Source: Clytia hemisphaerica
Lineage: Eukaryota; Cnidaria; Hydrozoa; Leptothecata; Clytiidae
Direction: 5' to 3'
Length of the DNA stretch: 64,000 nucleotides
Assembly (NCBI GenBank): GCA_902728285.1
Contig: CACVBU010000681.1
Span: forward strand, 1,438,046-1,502,045
The position numbers and the translations under genes are program-made. This document shows, piece after piece, positions 23,529 to 35,700 of the stretch. A model generated the notes under the pieces. The model saw nothing but the letters and a program-made list of their open reading frames with translations, was not told where the DNA came from and ran no database searches. Position 1 is the stretch's first letter; each line of letters opens with the position of its first letter.

Positions 23529-23673
23529 CGGTTTGTGTAATTAAAATGGAATTAAAATATGTGATTACTAAAACCTGTAAATGCATAATTAGAATAATTA
23601 ACATAATATATGCATGGATCGTGCATCGCGCATCGTGAATCGTTGGATCGCGCATCGTAAATTACACAAACCG
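23529..23673. mobile_element. 145 bp MITE with 9 bp target duplication
   Basis: Ends cggtttgtgtaatt and aattacacaaaccg are 14 bp perfect inverted repeats. The 9 bp gaagcacta flanks both sides (23520-23528, 23674-23682). The inside has a short run of gcatcg/cgatgc variants. A 9 bp duplication is the Mutator-like (MULE) signature. Confidence 0.85.
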
Positions 23674-24499
23674 GAAGCACTATCAGGTCGGGATCAGGTC
23701 TTGAAAACTTTTTCTGATACAGTATTCCAAATATATCTCTCGGCTCTCTCATGGTAATAGTCTCACATCATAATATAATCGAAGAAAGATCTTGCATTCA
23801 ATGAGTCTCATCCTCTTCTACTCGTTTTCTGATAAAATAATTATAAACTTCTATCGCTCACGAAAACTCCGGATTTTTTACCACGTGACCCACTCTGGCC
23901 AATCTGAAGCTCACCGAATCCTGCGCTCACCAAACCTAAATCTTAGGGGTCACCTGAATTCTTAGGGGGCACCTAAAACCTGCTGCCAAGCCATGACATG
24001 TCAATATTAGACGATTCTACGGTAGAAGATGCTCTAACTTGAATTTTTTTTAACTGACTGTTTTTAATGTCAAAATTTCAAAAAATCATCAAAAACAGCG
24101 AGAACACTTTTGATACTTACTAGTACCTTATTTACACATTAAAATATAAAAAAATTCAACTGTGTTTATCAAAACTCGTTACATAATTTAAGAATACAGT
24201 AAAACAAGCTATTCCCATGTGGAATATTATTTTGGAAATGTTTTGGAAATCTCCAAGAGAGGTTTTGATGTAAATGTGTGTGCTATGTGAGAAAATTTTT
24301 GAAAAAATAGATCACCATTCCTCGACTAGTTGCTCAAAGAACTTGCAGACATTGTCATTTTGTCTTATTTATAGCGTGATTGCTGTTTTAATGATTTTTT
24401 GAAATTTCAACATAGAAAAAAAGTTTGAAATAACTTTCCAACTACTTTTTTAAATTTAATGTACAATGGCTCAAAATTCAAGTTAGAGTATCCTCTATA

Positions 24500-24770
24500 C
24501 AGGTTTTTTTTTTAAGAAACTAGTTTTACCAAGCAGCCTCAATGTTTCTTAAGAAATCGGCCTTTTGAGCCTTTCTTACATGTTTCTAAACTTTTTGACA
24601 TAATCAGCCTTATAGAAGGCTGGATTGGAAGGTTCTTAAATAAAAACCGAATTAAAAAATGTTATTTTCTCATTCTCAGCCTCAGCATGTTTCTTAGATG
24701 TTTCTTAGTTTTTAGGGATTCTGAGCCTCATGTTTCTTAAAAGTGTGTTTCTTAAAATAAAAAAAACGTG
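24500..24770. mobile_element. MITE with AAGAAAC ends, copy 1
   Basis: About 270 bp with ttttttttttaagaaac at the left and a complementary gtttcttaaaa...aaaaacgtgt at the right. It contains several gtttcttag phrases and agcctca phrases. Strongly similar along its whole length to 40645-40904. Confidence 0.75.
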
Positions 24771-24846
24771 TATATACAATAAAAAAAGAATGAATAAAAG
24801 ATTCAAATCCTGAAGCTCACAATATATCGACAAACCTGTACTCTAT

Positions 24847-24871
24847 ACTTTTTTTGGTGCACCCGGTATAA
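24847..24871. repeat. Solitary end of the CCGGGTGC(A/G)CC MITE family
   Basis: The phrase ttttttggtgcacccggta matches the termini of the element at 45014-45841. No second end was found nearby. Confidence 0.45.
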
Positions 24872-25069
24872 TAATGTGGATTTTAAACAAATCTTTGGCA
24901 AATTGGCGTTTCACCAGAGTGATAAATTTGTAACACTATTTCAAGCTTAAAGTTGGATTTTTATCGTTCCACTGTTTTGTTTTGAATAAATTTATTCAAG
25001 ACTATCAAAACTAAAATTAAGGTTACTTGTTCACAATTTCAATCCCCTTCAAAACAAAACAACAAAATG

Positions 25070-25252
25070 GTCAATCTCACTAAAGCAAAACATTGCCGCT
25101 ACGGCATTTTTTCTGGATAAAAATTCTGGTCAGGTGACCATCCGTGATTTTAGACCAATGAAAACGCTTCATTTCCCCGGATTAAAGTTGTGTCTACACT
25201 AACAGCGGGAAATAGCTAGAAAAAGAGAGAAAAAACCAGGGGTCAAATTAAA
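25070..25252 (+). repeat. Dispersed segment duplicated at 51955-52143
   Basis: About 180 bp with near-identity to 51955-52143: tcactaaagcaaaacattgc, ggataaaaattctggtca, accaatgaaaac and ccaggggtcaaattaaatt are shared. The second copy lies inside a TIR element (51496-52384), so this is probably a remnant of the same family. A stranded fragment gccgccattttgaatt also appears at both places, displaced here to about 25771. Confidence 0.65.
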
Positions 25253-26176
25253 TTTTCTCCCTTCTTGCGGCAAACATAAAAGACTTTAAGAGGCCATTTA
25301 CTTAAGAAAGGGTTGTTATATCATAAATAAATTATGTAAGTAAGTGATATTTTAAGTAACAAGTTCATTAACAATTTTGTTTTGAAGTTTGTTTTTAAAA
25401 ACAAAACCCCCGTGCTAGATGATAATTTCATTTTCTTAACTTATGGACCCATTTGGAAGTATTTGTAATACAGATCATTTGGCAGTGTAGTTGCAGCCTA
25501 TACAAGAATTGGAATCTAAAGTCTGAAGTCGTAACTCCTTGCCAGTGACCCCGCAGAGAAATTTTTAGTTGGCAGACACTGACTTTAGGTTGGTTTGGAA
25601 ATCGTTTTATTTTGAAATGTAATCTTCACTTTAGATGAATACTTTTATTTATTTGGATTCATGAAAGGTTCAAGGTTTGTTTACTTTCTATTTCAGATTA
25701 TTTCATTGATTTATTGAGTTGTAATAGCTGATTAAAAAACGAAGATTTTTGATAGTTATCAGCGTGGGCTTGGCCGCCATTTTGAATTTCGATTTTTTTG
25801 CTCCTGTACTCGGCAATTTAGAGGTTGTTCGTAATACACGATTTGGCTTACGCGTAACACTTGTGAAATCTAATGGTAGAGTTTTCCACTTTATTAAATC
25901 AACATACAAATAATAAAGAGTAATATAATAAAGTCATCATATTCAAAATGCTCTATTTCAAGGCAAAATTGGCAGGGTCGTAGTCAGCAGCCTGACTTTG
26001 GAATGTTAAAATCTCCATATCACTGAAAATGAAAATGAGGTTAATACTCAGCAGAAAACTTTCAACCCAAAGCAAAGCAAAGTTAAAGAAAAAAGGAAAA
26101 ATGAACCCAACAATGACTTTAAAAAGCAATGTAACGATAAATTTGTAACAAAAACTGCAAAAATTGGGGTAATTCT

Positions 26177-26275
26177 GGGAGAAGACAAACCGTGGACCCC
26201 TAATATGGACCCCCAATATGGACCCCAATATGGACCACCAATATGAACCCCTAATGGACCCCCTTTTAAATGGTG
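26177..26275 (+). repeat. ATATGGACCCC minisatellite arm, left
   Basis: gagaagacaaaccgtggacc is followed by about five units of ccaatatggaccc type. The complement stands at 29934-30022. Together they look like the inward-facing arms of one 3.8 kb element or of two separate insertions. Confidence 0.65.
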
Positions 26276-26920
26276 AGAAAAGCATTGTGGGTATTCCCCA
26301 ACATTAAATAGGTCGTTATTTGTGCTATATTAGTCGTCCTATATAATATAAACATATTACATACAACAGTTATAGAGTTACATGATACATTCTGTTATTT
26401 AGACATAAATTCAGTTCGTTCAGGGTGATTTGTTCTATTGTTGAAATGTTGACACAATGTTGATATTTGAGAAAAATATTGACAGAATCATAAAATATGA
26501 CGTCTCTCAAGAGAAAAACATTCAAAATATTTATTATACTGAAAGTGATGTAGATAGTGTGAATGGATATAAAAAGACACCAATCAGAAGCTTGTGACTT
26601 CTCAGAGAGGGTTGTTTTAGAGTGATGAGCTTGACCAGATAGTTTATTGTTATTTTCATGACAAAAAGACATTTGCTAATCAAAATAATATTGAATTCTT
26701 TAAATATGACATCTGTTAAGACAAAATCACAAAATAATAGAAATGAGCACGAGTCTGCTAATGTCACCCATTTTCGGTTTTGTCAACTTTTCAACTTTAA
26801 GGCTCCAGTGAAAAATCTAGGTGCATGCAATAATGATACCAGCTGATGTTTTTTATCAGTCTTGATACTGGCAAGCTTAAACAGTCATTTTTTCACTTTA
26901 CAAAGTACACAGTTTTTTTT

Positions 26921-27092
26921 TTCAGGACAGCTTTTTACATCAAAATGTGAACGGAAAATGAGGTTTTTAGCAAATTTTTTCAGGACAGCTTTTTACATCA
27001 AAATGTGAACGGAAAATGAAGTTTTTAGCAAATTTTTTCAGGACAGCTTTTTACATCAAAATGTGAACAGAAAATGAGGTTTTTAGCAAATT
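26921..27092 (+). repeat. Three tandem copies of a 58 bp unit
   Basis: Each unit starts ttcaggacagctttttacat and contains aaaatgtgaacggaaaatga. The units start at 26921, 26979 and 27037, with only single-base differences. Confidence 0.9.
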
Positions 27093-27235
27093 GTCTAAGT
27101 TCATTATTTAATAATCTAGGCCAATCATGTCTGATCATACTTAATTTTTCTTTTTATTACAGCCAAGGGATATGAAAAACAAAATCTACAAAAAGATTTT
27201 TCAAAATGAAGTTTTTCCCAGAATAAATGCAAAAA

Positions 27236-28817
27236 GTTGCGGACATAACTTTTTCCGTTCACAAAGTTATGTCCGCACACAATTGATTTGCTAGAGAAGT
27301 GAAAGTGTTAATATCTATAGTTATTTGATTTTTAACCCTTCCCATCCATTAGAGAACCAAACCAAGTAACACTAAAATACCAGTTGTCCTTCATTGAAAA
27401 ATATTCCATTTTGAAGTGAACAAGGTATGATTTCCATTCACAATTTTGAGTTATGTCCGCACATTATTTTATCCTTTAAATTTTCAAAGGAGTTATTCTT
27501 ACTCAGCTGAATCATTTTTCTATATCAAGGGTCATATTTGGGGTCATTTTATACAAATTTGAAGTCCCAAAGGCTATTTGTTGGGAGACGGTGAAACAAA
27601 ATAGTCTCTCCAAAAATTAGTTATGTCCGCAACAAAAAGTTATGTCCGCAACAAATCATGAAGTTTTCTCAGCCCCCAAACAGCATTTTTAGGTTTCTTT
27701 GACAAATTATTGCATTTGGGGTCATTATAAGTTGGTCAAAACCAGAAAAAAGTCTGATAATTTTCCATTGGTAAGATTGTCTGGCATGATGTTTTATTAT
27801 ATGGCAGTAGTGCTTAGGCTATTAGAAATAGAAAACAAATACTCTGATGCCAAGTTGAAGTCCAAAATTAAAATTTTAACAGAAAAATAACCTTTTTGTT
27901 TCTTTGAAAATGATGGTTCTGAGCCTGTGAGCTTGAATAAAGGATAAATCGTGCATTAATTTGCATATTAAATTCATTGTGTAGTGTACACACAACATAA
28001 TCTACTACACATTCACTTACAGACTGGTTAGAATTGCTCCAATTGTTCAAAACAGAGTCATATTCTGTAGCAAATTGTATGTTGCGGACATAACTATTTA
28101 AAGTATTTTATCAGATTTTTGACCCCCTTAAGTGTCTTAAGCAGTTATGCTAACACTTTGACAACACTAAAGAGTTACATTTGTAAAAACCATGCATTTC
28201 CTTGTTTTTTTTTAATTTTTTGTGTCCTCTAGAGGGTCGTTCTTCTATTAGAAACATGAGAAAGTTCTAATATCATTGATAAGTCTTCTTTTGTTCTTTT
28301 CAAAGAAAAACATGTAATAACTGAAATCAAACCAAACCAAATCTTTTGGTTTTATATTGATTTAGTCTCTATAATATTCCTTAAATTTTTGGCAATAGAA
28401 AAGACACTCCAAAATCTTTAATTAATGATGTATAATGTTCTAGGTTCTACCCTAAGAAGAAAAAGTTATGTCCGCAACACAGCATTATTATACATTTAAC
28501 CCTTTCTATTGAAAAAGTTTAGTGACTCTCAAGGAAAAATCATATTTAATGATTATGAAAATGTACAACAGTTGATGTCAAGCTCAAATCTTAACTTTTA
28601 AGATTAGATTTTAACAAAAAATTATATTATTGGATTCTCTTTTACAATAAATCTTCAATTTTCAGGAAATCATAGTTACAAAGACCTTTCAAGACAACAA
28701 ATTTCAATGATTAAGTTTTGGTTCAAGTACAGCAAAGTATTAAAAGCCAAATAATAACTCAATTTAATGTTTATTGCTGATTTTAAATCAAATTTAACAA
28801 AAAGTTATGTCCGCAAC
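27236..28817. repeat. Cluster of eight AGTTATGTCCGCA motifs
   Basis: Forward copies at about 27264, 27448, 27619, 27638, 28464 and 28803; reverse copies at 27236 and 28081. The intervening sequence is AT-rich and otherwise shows no unit repeat. The function is unknown. See the finding for interpretation. Confidence 0.85.
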
Positions 28818-29933
28818 CAACAAGGTTTCATTTTCTAATTTTTATTTGCTAACTGAATATAGCAAACTTTTGGTTTTTTCGAAGCCTTGTGATGAGTCCT
28901 TCAAATCTAAAATGAAATTACCTGACCATAGCCAGTTTTCTTTTCATGAAGTCAAACTTTATGGGAATATTTTTTAGTATTTTAGATTTTATTTTGAAAA
29001 AAGCGTCAGAATTTGAAAAATATGCCATACTGGAAGGTAAAAATTGCTTTTCAATGCAGCTTAATATATTAGCCATGAACTGAAATCTAAGACAAGTATT
29101 AGATAATGCATATTTTATCTCAAATTAAGTGTAAACTACAAAGAGTTTTTTGCCAAATTTGTCTGATTATAACTACTCTAGGTTAAATTTATGGACCAAG
29201 CCAGTTTGATTAAGCCCTGATACTTATGTTTTTTGAAAATTGAAGTCATTAATAAAAAAATTATCTAGGAACAAAAGTGAAATTCAAAACTTTATTTTTT
29301 CCAAATTTTTTCACCTATTTGGGTGACATTACCAGACTCATGCTCCTATACCCAATGTGATGCTGGTAGTGTGATCGGATATAAAATGCTGTCAGTCAGA
29401 AGCTAATGAGCTCTCTCAGATAGTGGTTTTAGATTGATGGCACATGAGGCCCGAGTTACATTGAAGAGTTACATTGAAGAGTTACATTTAGGAGTGTTCG
29501 AGTTGCTAGTATAACTTCCTCTAAAAAATAAAAGTTTAATATCATAGGAGGGACTTTTTATGTAGGTATCATCCACGAAATCTTTTTTCAGGGGCAAACG
29601 ATATGGGTAATATTATGAAAGTTTGAGTTACTTGAGTTGTAACTCGGCTCTTCATGTCTCAATCTATGGTTTGTTAATCCTAAAAACATTGTCCTTGAGT
29701 ATATCCATATTTATTTGGACTGAGCAGAGCAGCTCAAGTAAAAAATCAAACTTTTTTGACATGAAAGGTTCAGGCTCTCAGCAGAATGTTAAGTTCGAAT
29801 AACTCGGAATAACTCGGAATAAATCTTAAAAAGACTTATCGTACTCAATGTGATATTGGAAGTGCAAATAGACATAAATTGTTTCAAACTAGAGTTGTTC
29901 AGAGCTGTTTTTGGTATTTCTTGCCGTTTTTGA
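28818..29933. other. Gene-free AT-rich stretch
   Basis: No gene was seen. Weak similarity exists between about 26545-26640 and 29355-29450 (shared cggatataaaa/ggatataaaa, cagtcagaagct/caatcagaagct). Confidence 0.4.
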
Positions 29934-30022
29934 GGGGGTCCATTAGGGGTCCATATTGGTGGTCCATATTGGGGTCCATATTGGGGGTCCATATCGGGGG
30001 TCCACGGTTTGTCTTCTCCCGG
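29934..30022 (-). repeat. ATATGGACCCC minisatellite arm, right
   Basis: Reverse complement of 26177-26275: gggggtccattaggggtcc, ccatattgg units and ccacggtttgtcttctcc. Confidence 0.65.
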
Positions 30023-31459
30023 TAATTCTTCAAGATCGTTGCATTTAAGTGATAATTTTTTGCTGTCAAACAGCATTCAAAGAACATTTTTAAGATCTAA
30101 AATTGTAAGGCAGTATATATCCAGTAACAAATATGAAAAGGAACAAAATCTTGATAAAAATGTAACAATTTTAGCATTATTGAGGGAAGGTCACAATTTT
30201 ATCAATATTTTTAATTCAATGGTGTTACAGAGTGTAATGAAGGGACCCAGTACTTGAATAGTTTTAACTAATTTGTGGGTCAGTTTCTCTAAAAGTAACT
30301 GCAGATTACAGTTATATGATCAAAAAGTTCACTGAAATGAACCTCTTTTATCAAATTTTGACAAAGCTAATACATTTTGTATCATTGCTAAGGGTAATTT
30401 CTGAAAATTTGAACGCTCCAATTTCAAAAATGATAATTTTATAACAAAAAAAACAATTTTATTAAATTTTGCAGTGTCCCAAATTCTGCTTCATATTTTT
30501 GTTCTATAAGTCTTTAGCTTCAGGATTCTGATTGGAATATTTCCTGAATTTTGATTGGTTGAAAGTTTCTGAGTGTGAATTCTGATTGGATGAATACCTG
30601 AAAAGTAAACAATAGTATGTAAGTATTTTGCTTATTGAAACCTAAAGATTTCCAGGGGGTTTTATTTACTTTGTATTTATCAATTAAGCCTACAAAGCAC
30701 CAAGAAAAAAAACCCAACATAGAACAGGTGTATTTTGTAATACAGAATTTGATATTGTGAAACTTTTTTAAATTCTATCTTAAGATTTTTTCTCAATGCG
30801 CCGTAACTATGGCTGGGGTACCCGTTGCTTGTTGAAAATGAAACAGATTACAGCAAAAATTCCTCAAAAATAGCGATTTTTGTAATACCTCAAATATTGA
30901 TACTTGACTGTACTGAAATGGGTTACGAGTTTGTACCAGGTTGCCCGGCTTTGCCGGTCCGAAGGAGTAACCCTCACACCCGGCCGGCGGAGCACCCACA
31001 CCCACCTATGTGATTATAAACAGTTAGCCTAGCTCGTGAGGTCTGCTCACCTGTATGTATACACTACTATACATACTTTTATAAATAATTTCAAATTTCG
31101 TATTTTTGCAGTGACTGGGTTAGCATAATGCCAGCATGCCGGGCTCAGAATCACTGGCAAATTACTTTTTTGGTGGTTCGAGCTGGGTTCAAATCTACAG
31201 TTTTGAAAAAATTCCGAGTCACAAAGCGTTCTGAGTATTTAGCTACACGTGTGAGCAGGGTGTGTGTGTGTAATTTTGAATTGCTAATTACTTCTTCAAA
31301 TTACGTACTTTTTAAATGCTTTAAAAATACATTTGGTTGTGGCCCTTTGTGAAAACAATTCCTCAGCCAGTTGTCTAAAAGCTGTTGAATTTTGAAAAGC
31401 ATGCCACGTAAAATATTTGTTATTATTATTTATTGTTGTGATTATGAGATGGTAAAAGT
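30023..31459. other. Gene-free stretch
   Basis: No gene supported. A GC-richer patch near 30940-31010 (cccggctttgccgg, cacccggccggcgg) looks like repeat debris. Confidence 0.4.
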
Positions 31460-31584
31460 TTGATTGATAAACTTGGTTGAAAACAAATTTGTTGTCAAAG
31501 TGATTCAACAGTAAGTAAATATACAAACCAGATATCAACAATCCCATGTTTTAACCAATCTTCCCAAGTTAGAGCCGTTGGCAG
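31460..31584 (-). mobile_element. Degraded left end of the CCGTCAACTGCTCTAA TIR element
   Basis: Read on the minus strand it matches the first 125 bp or so of copies A and B, ending at cttcccaagttagagccgtt and tggcagta. It has gatatc where copy A holds the SINE, so it is a second empty site for that insertion. Confidence 0.7.
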
Positions 31585-32768
31585 TAGACGGCAGATTGGT
31601 AATTTTCTGAATGTTTTTACAACATTTCAAAATTTGTCTGCCACGAGACAAAAAAAGTTGCAACCATTGATGAAAAAATGCTTCTGGAAATGGAGGAAAA
31701 CATAGTTGAATGCTGAAACTTTGTATGTTTATCAGAAAAAGAATGAGGAATTCAAAATCACATTCACTATTACTTTCATTTTCATGTAGTTTTTTTCACT
31801 TTTTTGTTTCTTTAGCATGGGAATGTTACTAAAAAAAGTTTTTATTTCTGCCGATTTGGATTTTCTATTCATTTGGGGTTTTTCCTTTCAGAGAACTTAT
31901 TTTTTACTCATAACTTTTTGTTCCTCCATTTCCAGAGGCCCCTTGAAAATGCGTCCTACCACATTTTTTGACTCATTTCAACCTTTTCCAAAGTTAGAAA
32001 AACGACGTGTCCCGTCCGTCATACATTTTCAGTTAAGAAAATGGCTTGTAATTTTCAAATCATATACTTCCATTATAGAGTACCATTTTTACATAAAATT
32101 GAAAAGTCAAGAATTTAGAAAGCCTAATTTAAAATTGAGTGGACAAAAGACAGACATTCTTGCTAGTATTTTTCAAAGACGCTACGGTCTATTGAATAAC
32201 AGATAACTCCAGCCAATACAAATAGGATGAACTATCTTGTACCTAGGTAACAGCTGTGTTGTAAAAGAGAAATCGATTATATGACGTTATCATCAAAAAA
32301 AATTCTATCTTTCACACGTTTTCCCAAACAACTATTGCAAGGATGAAACCAGACTGTATTATATTGACTCTAGAGTTAAACTTACTTTTTGGCTGTTAAA
32401 TTAGATTTGAATATTTTTAACTTTGAATTGAAATCAGCATTGAAAAGGAAAGAACTTAACATAATTTGGAAATTTTGGAAAATAAGGAAATTTCAAGACT
32501 TTATTTGGCCCGAATAACTTTTAATGGGAAATAGTTAATTCATTTTAGGTGATTTCTAGAATATAACCTAAATAGCCCGCAGCTTCATTGAAAATACATA
32601 AAAATAATCCACACCGTATCCTCCAGCAATAAATAAATACAAAATTTGTTGAGCAATTAAGAGTAACAACAGGAAAAAGGGTAAAACATATAAAGTCAAT
32701 GATTTAACTCTCCGTTTTGATTTCATTCTTTAGAAAAGATAAAAATTTCAAATGTCCCAGAAATTGAC

Positions 32769-35700
32769 ATGGCAAAGGCCGCAGTACATGATGAGATCTA
32801 TCGGGAGTTGGACCATGGATGTAAGATAGTTCAGCTGACATTGTACAAACATCAAGTCAGTGGTCATCATGTCTTTTTAATGTACGATGAAAATAAACTA
32901 CTAAAACATCTCAACGAAGATGAACAGTACATTTATGAAGGATTCCCTGAGTATCTGAAAAAATTCATCCCAAAATTCTATGGTAAGAGCATGTTATAAT
33001 ATATATTTGCCGATAAATCCATCATAAAAACACGTCTCGAGTTCGCTTGTTAGAGCACGCTTAAAACAAACAGACTTCAATATCTACATACATCTTACCA
33101 CATAGGTTTCTTTGAAATCAAATGATTTCAATAGTTTTCTGTTTTGCAAGAGCCACAAATTTTCGATTTTAAGATTAATGATCTATTATGCTATTGATAG
33201 TGTTTGTTCTTGTTCTAAAATTGGCCCAAACATTGTCCTGAGTGGAAAATTATACTCTAATTTTTGATCCCAAATGAAAATAATCAAATAAGCAAATCCT
33301 CAATGCAAAAAATTGTGCTATTCTTTCCATCCCTACTGACTTTTCTAGCTCGAAAACAATGAAATTCAAATCACCAGCCATAAAAAAGATTGGAATATCA
33401 ATCCCCATCGAGTTTTGGTCCGTTATTTCTACCCCCACCGGTTTAAAAAATCCGGTTCTGTGAGAAGAGGGTTAATTTTCATTGATTTTTTCACTACACT
33501 CAACCTTATGAATCAGTATTGTGATCCAACTTTTCTCCCAATCTGTTTACAGGAATAGTGAAAGTGGTTTGCCATAAAGCTGAAGATGGAGAGATCCTAT
33601 GTTTTGCTTTACCGAAGGACTGCTCATATCTCAAAGACAACGATCGATTTCAAAACTGGTTGACCGGTATGCAGCTCATCAAAAATCAAAGTTTCACAAA
33701 GTGAGTACAACAACTGCCCTAGATTTTCTATAAATTTCAGAGCTACAATTAAAGTCATAATATTAGAAAAAAGAGGGATTTTTTAAAAACGACAAGTAAT
33801 TTTTGTAAATTATTCTTTAATTTGAACTCGGGAATGTAGAGTTTTGAGTTTTTCAGGATCAGAAAGCTCAAAGACGATAAGGCTAAGAAAAAAACCTGGA
33901 GGACACTAACTCAAATTGGAAAATCTAATGAAATAAAGTAGAGATGTTTAAGTCATGATACTCGCCCGAACTTAAAATTCTGAATATCAATACCAAAAAA
34001 TTCAATGTTCACTCAACAGAAATGCGATTCCCGAGGCAATCAATTAGGTTTTCAACAAATTATTATTTGAAATCTCAAAATTTTTCATGAATGATGCTAG
34101 TTTCTTTTGTACAGTCAATAGTTGATTACGTTTTTCTTTAATGAATGTTCCAAATATTTTTCAGCGTGTTCACAACAATAGAAGATGATAAAGGTAAGAA
34201 GTGCTCCTGATATTCCTTTTTTTTCTTTACCTTTCCTAAGGAAGATTACGACCCATAGTGATAAAAGCATAAAATTTGGCAAATATGACCCTTAGAGGGT
34301 CTAAAAGATGACGTCATCAGGTGGCTGAGCAAAAATTTATTTTTTTGAAAATGTTCAAAAAATGCTGATGAAAATCGAGGTATCGAACATACCTTGAAAA
34401 TCTTCCTATCAAAAGTTATGAAGGTGAAAGTTTTGTGATGACGTCATCATAAGCTTTTCCGGCAAAGCCTAAAAATCCCGTAATAACGAAACTAGTTAAC
34501 CAAATTTGGTGTTTTATACATAAAAAAATCACTCACTGCAAAAATATGCTAACTTTCCATCTCAACTAAATTTTCTGACTTGAATGCAATGGAATTCTAA
34601 TCCCCAGCCATAAAAACATGGGAATATCGATCTCTATCGATTTACAATCTGTTATTTTTACCCCAACTGACTGAACAATATCCCATAGGTTCTAAGGACT
34701 GCTCCTTTGTTTCTTACCTTTTCATCTATCTCTAATTTGTAGAGGACCTGAAGATCAAAGAGCGCGTTATGAAGCAATTACAACGAAGCATCGAAGACAA
34801 GAAATCTGAAAGTATATTTTCACATTCTGTCATTAATATTCGTTTTGACTTTCTAACTCCCCTCCAGTAAGGAGACTAAATAGTGGCTCCCAGAGCTTAA
34901 GCGACTCAAACACCCGTCATGTCATAATACAAGACACTCAAGTAAATTAGAACGGGCAACAGAAAGTGAGGACAAATTCGGTAATACGAGGCGTGTGATT
35001 TAGCAGACTCTTAAAACAAGAGCTCTTATGGTGATTGAAAGTCTTTCTTTAATCCAAACACTTTAAAATTGAAGTATCTTCAAACAAATTAAAGTTGCTC
35101 TATATTATATAATCTTTAATCCTTATCTCGCTGATACCGATCTACGCCTATTGAAAAGCATTCCCACCACACCCATACTACCAGGTCGGGTGTTTAAGAT
35201 AAAAACTGTAATTATTAAACGGCAATTTTTTCAACGATGAAATGCTGAATCAGCAGAAAAATAAAAAAGTAAATAAATGAAAATTGCCGTTTTCGGCAAT
35301 TATTGCCGTTTTTGGAAATAAAAGTTGATTTTATGATTGAACACGTGGTATTTGACACCCTCGCGATAAGTAGGCCCCCTGTGCCTCGTTTAGTTTTGTT
35401 TTCAACTAGTTTTTGTTGGAAAGGCAGATAGCAAAATCGAGTCATATGTAAACAAATTTACAACGGGGGTTTTGTTATCTCTTTCTGGCTGTGTTTCGGC
35501 ATCGATGCAGGATCTTTTAACATATTATTTTAGAACTTTTCATGTTATTGAGCAACGAAAAATTAAAAAAATCACTTTTAAAAATCCGAAAAACCTTTCT
35601 CTCGATGCAATTTTACTATTTTCAAACACCTCTGACATCTTTGCCCTTAAAAGGACAACACATTTTGCTGATTCAGCATCTCATCGTTGAAAAAATTGCC

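Noticed and set aside
27236..28817. CRISPR-like array
   Set aside because: Repeats are 13 bases, in both orientations, irregularly spaced, and the genome is eukaryotic.
31817..32206. 129-codon plus-strand frame upstream of IP6K
   Set aside because: No recognisable motif and low-complexity Phe/Lys-rich AT-driven composition; not needed for the IP6K model.
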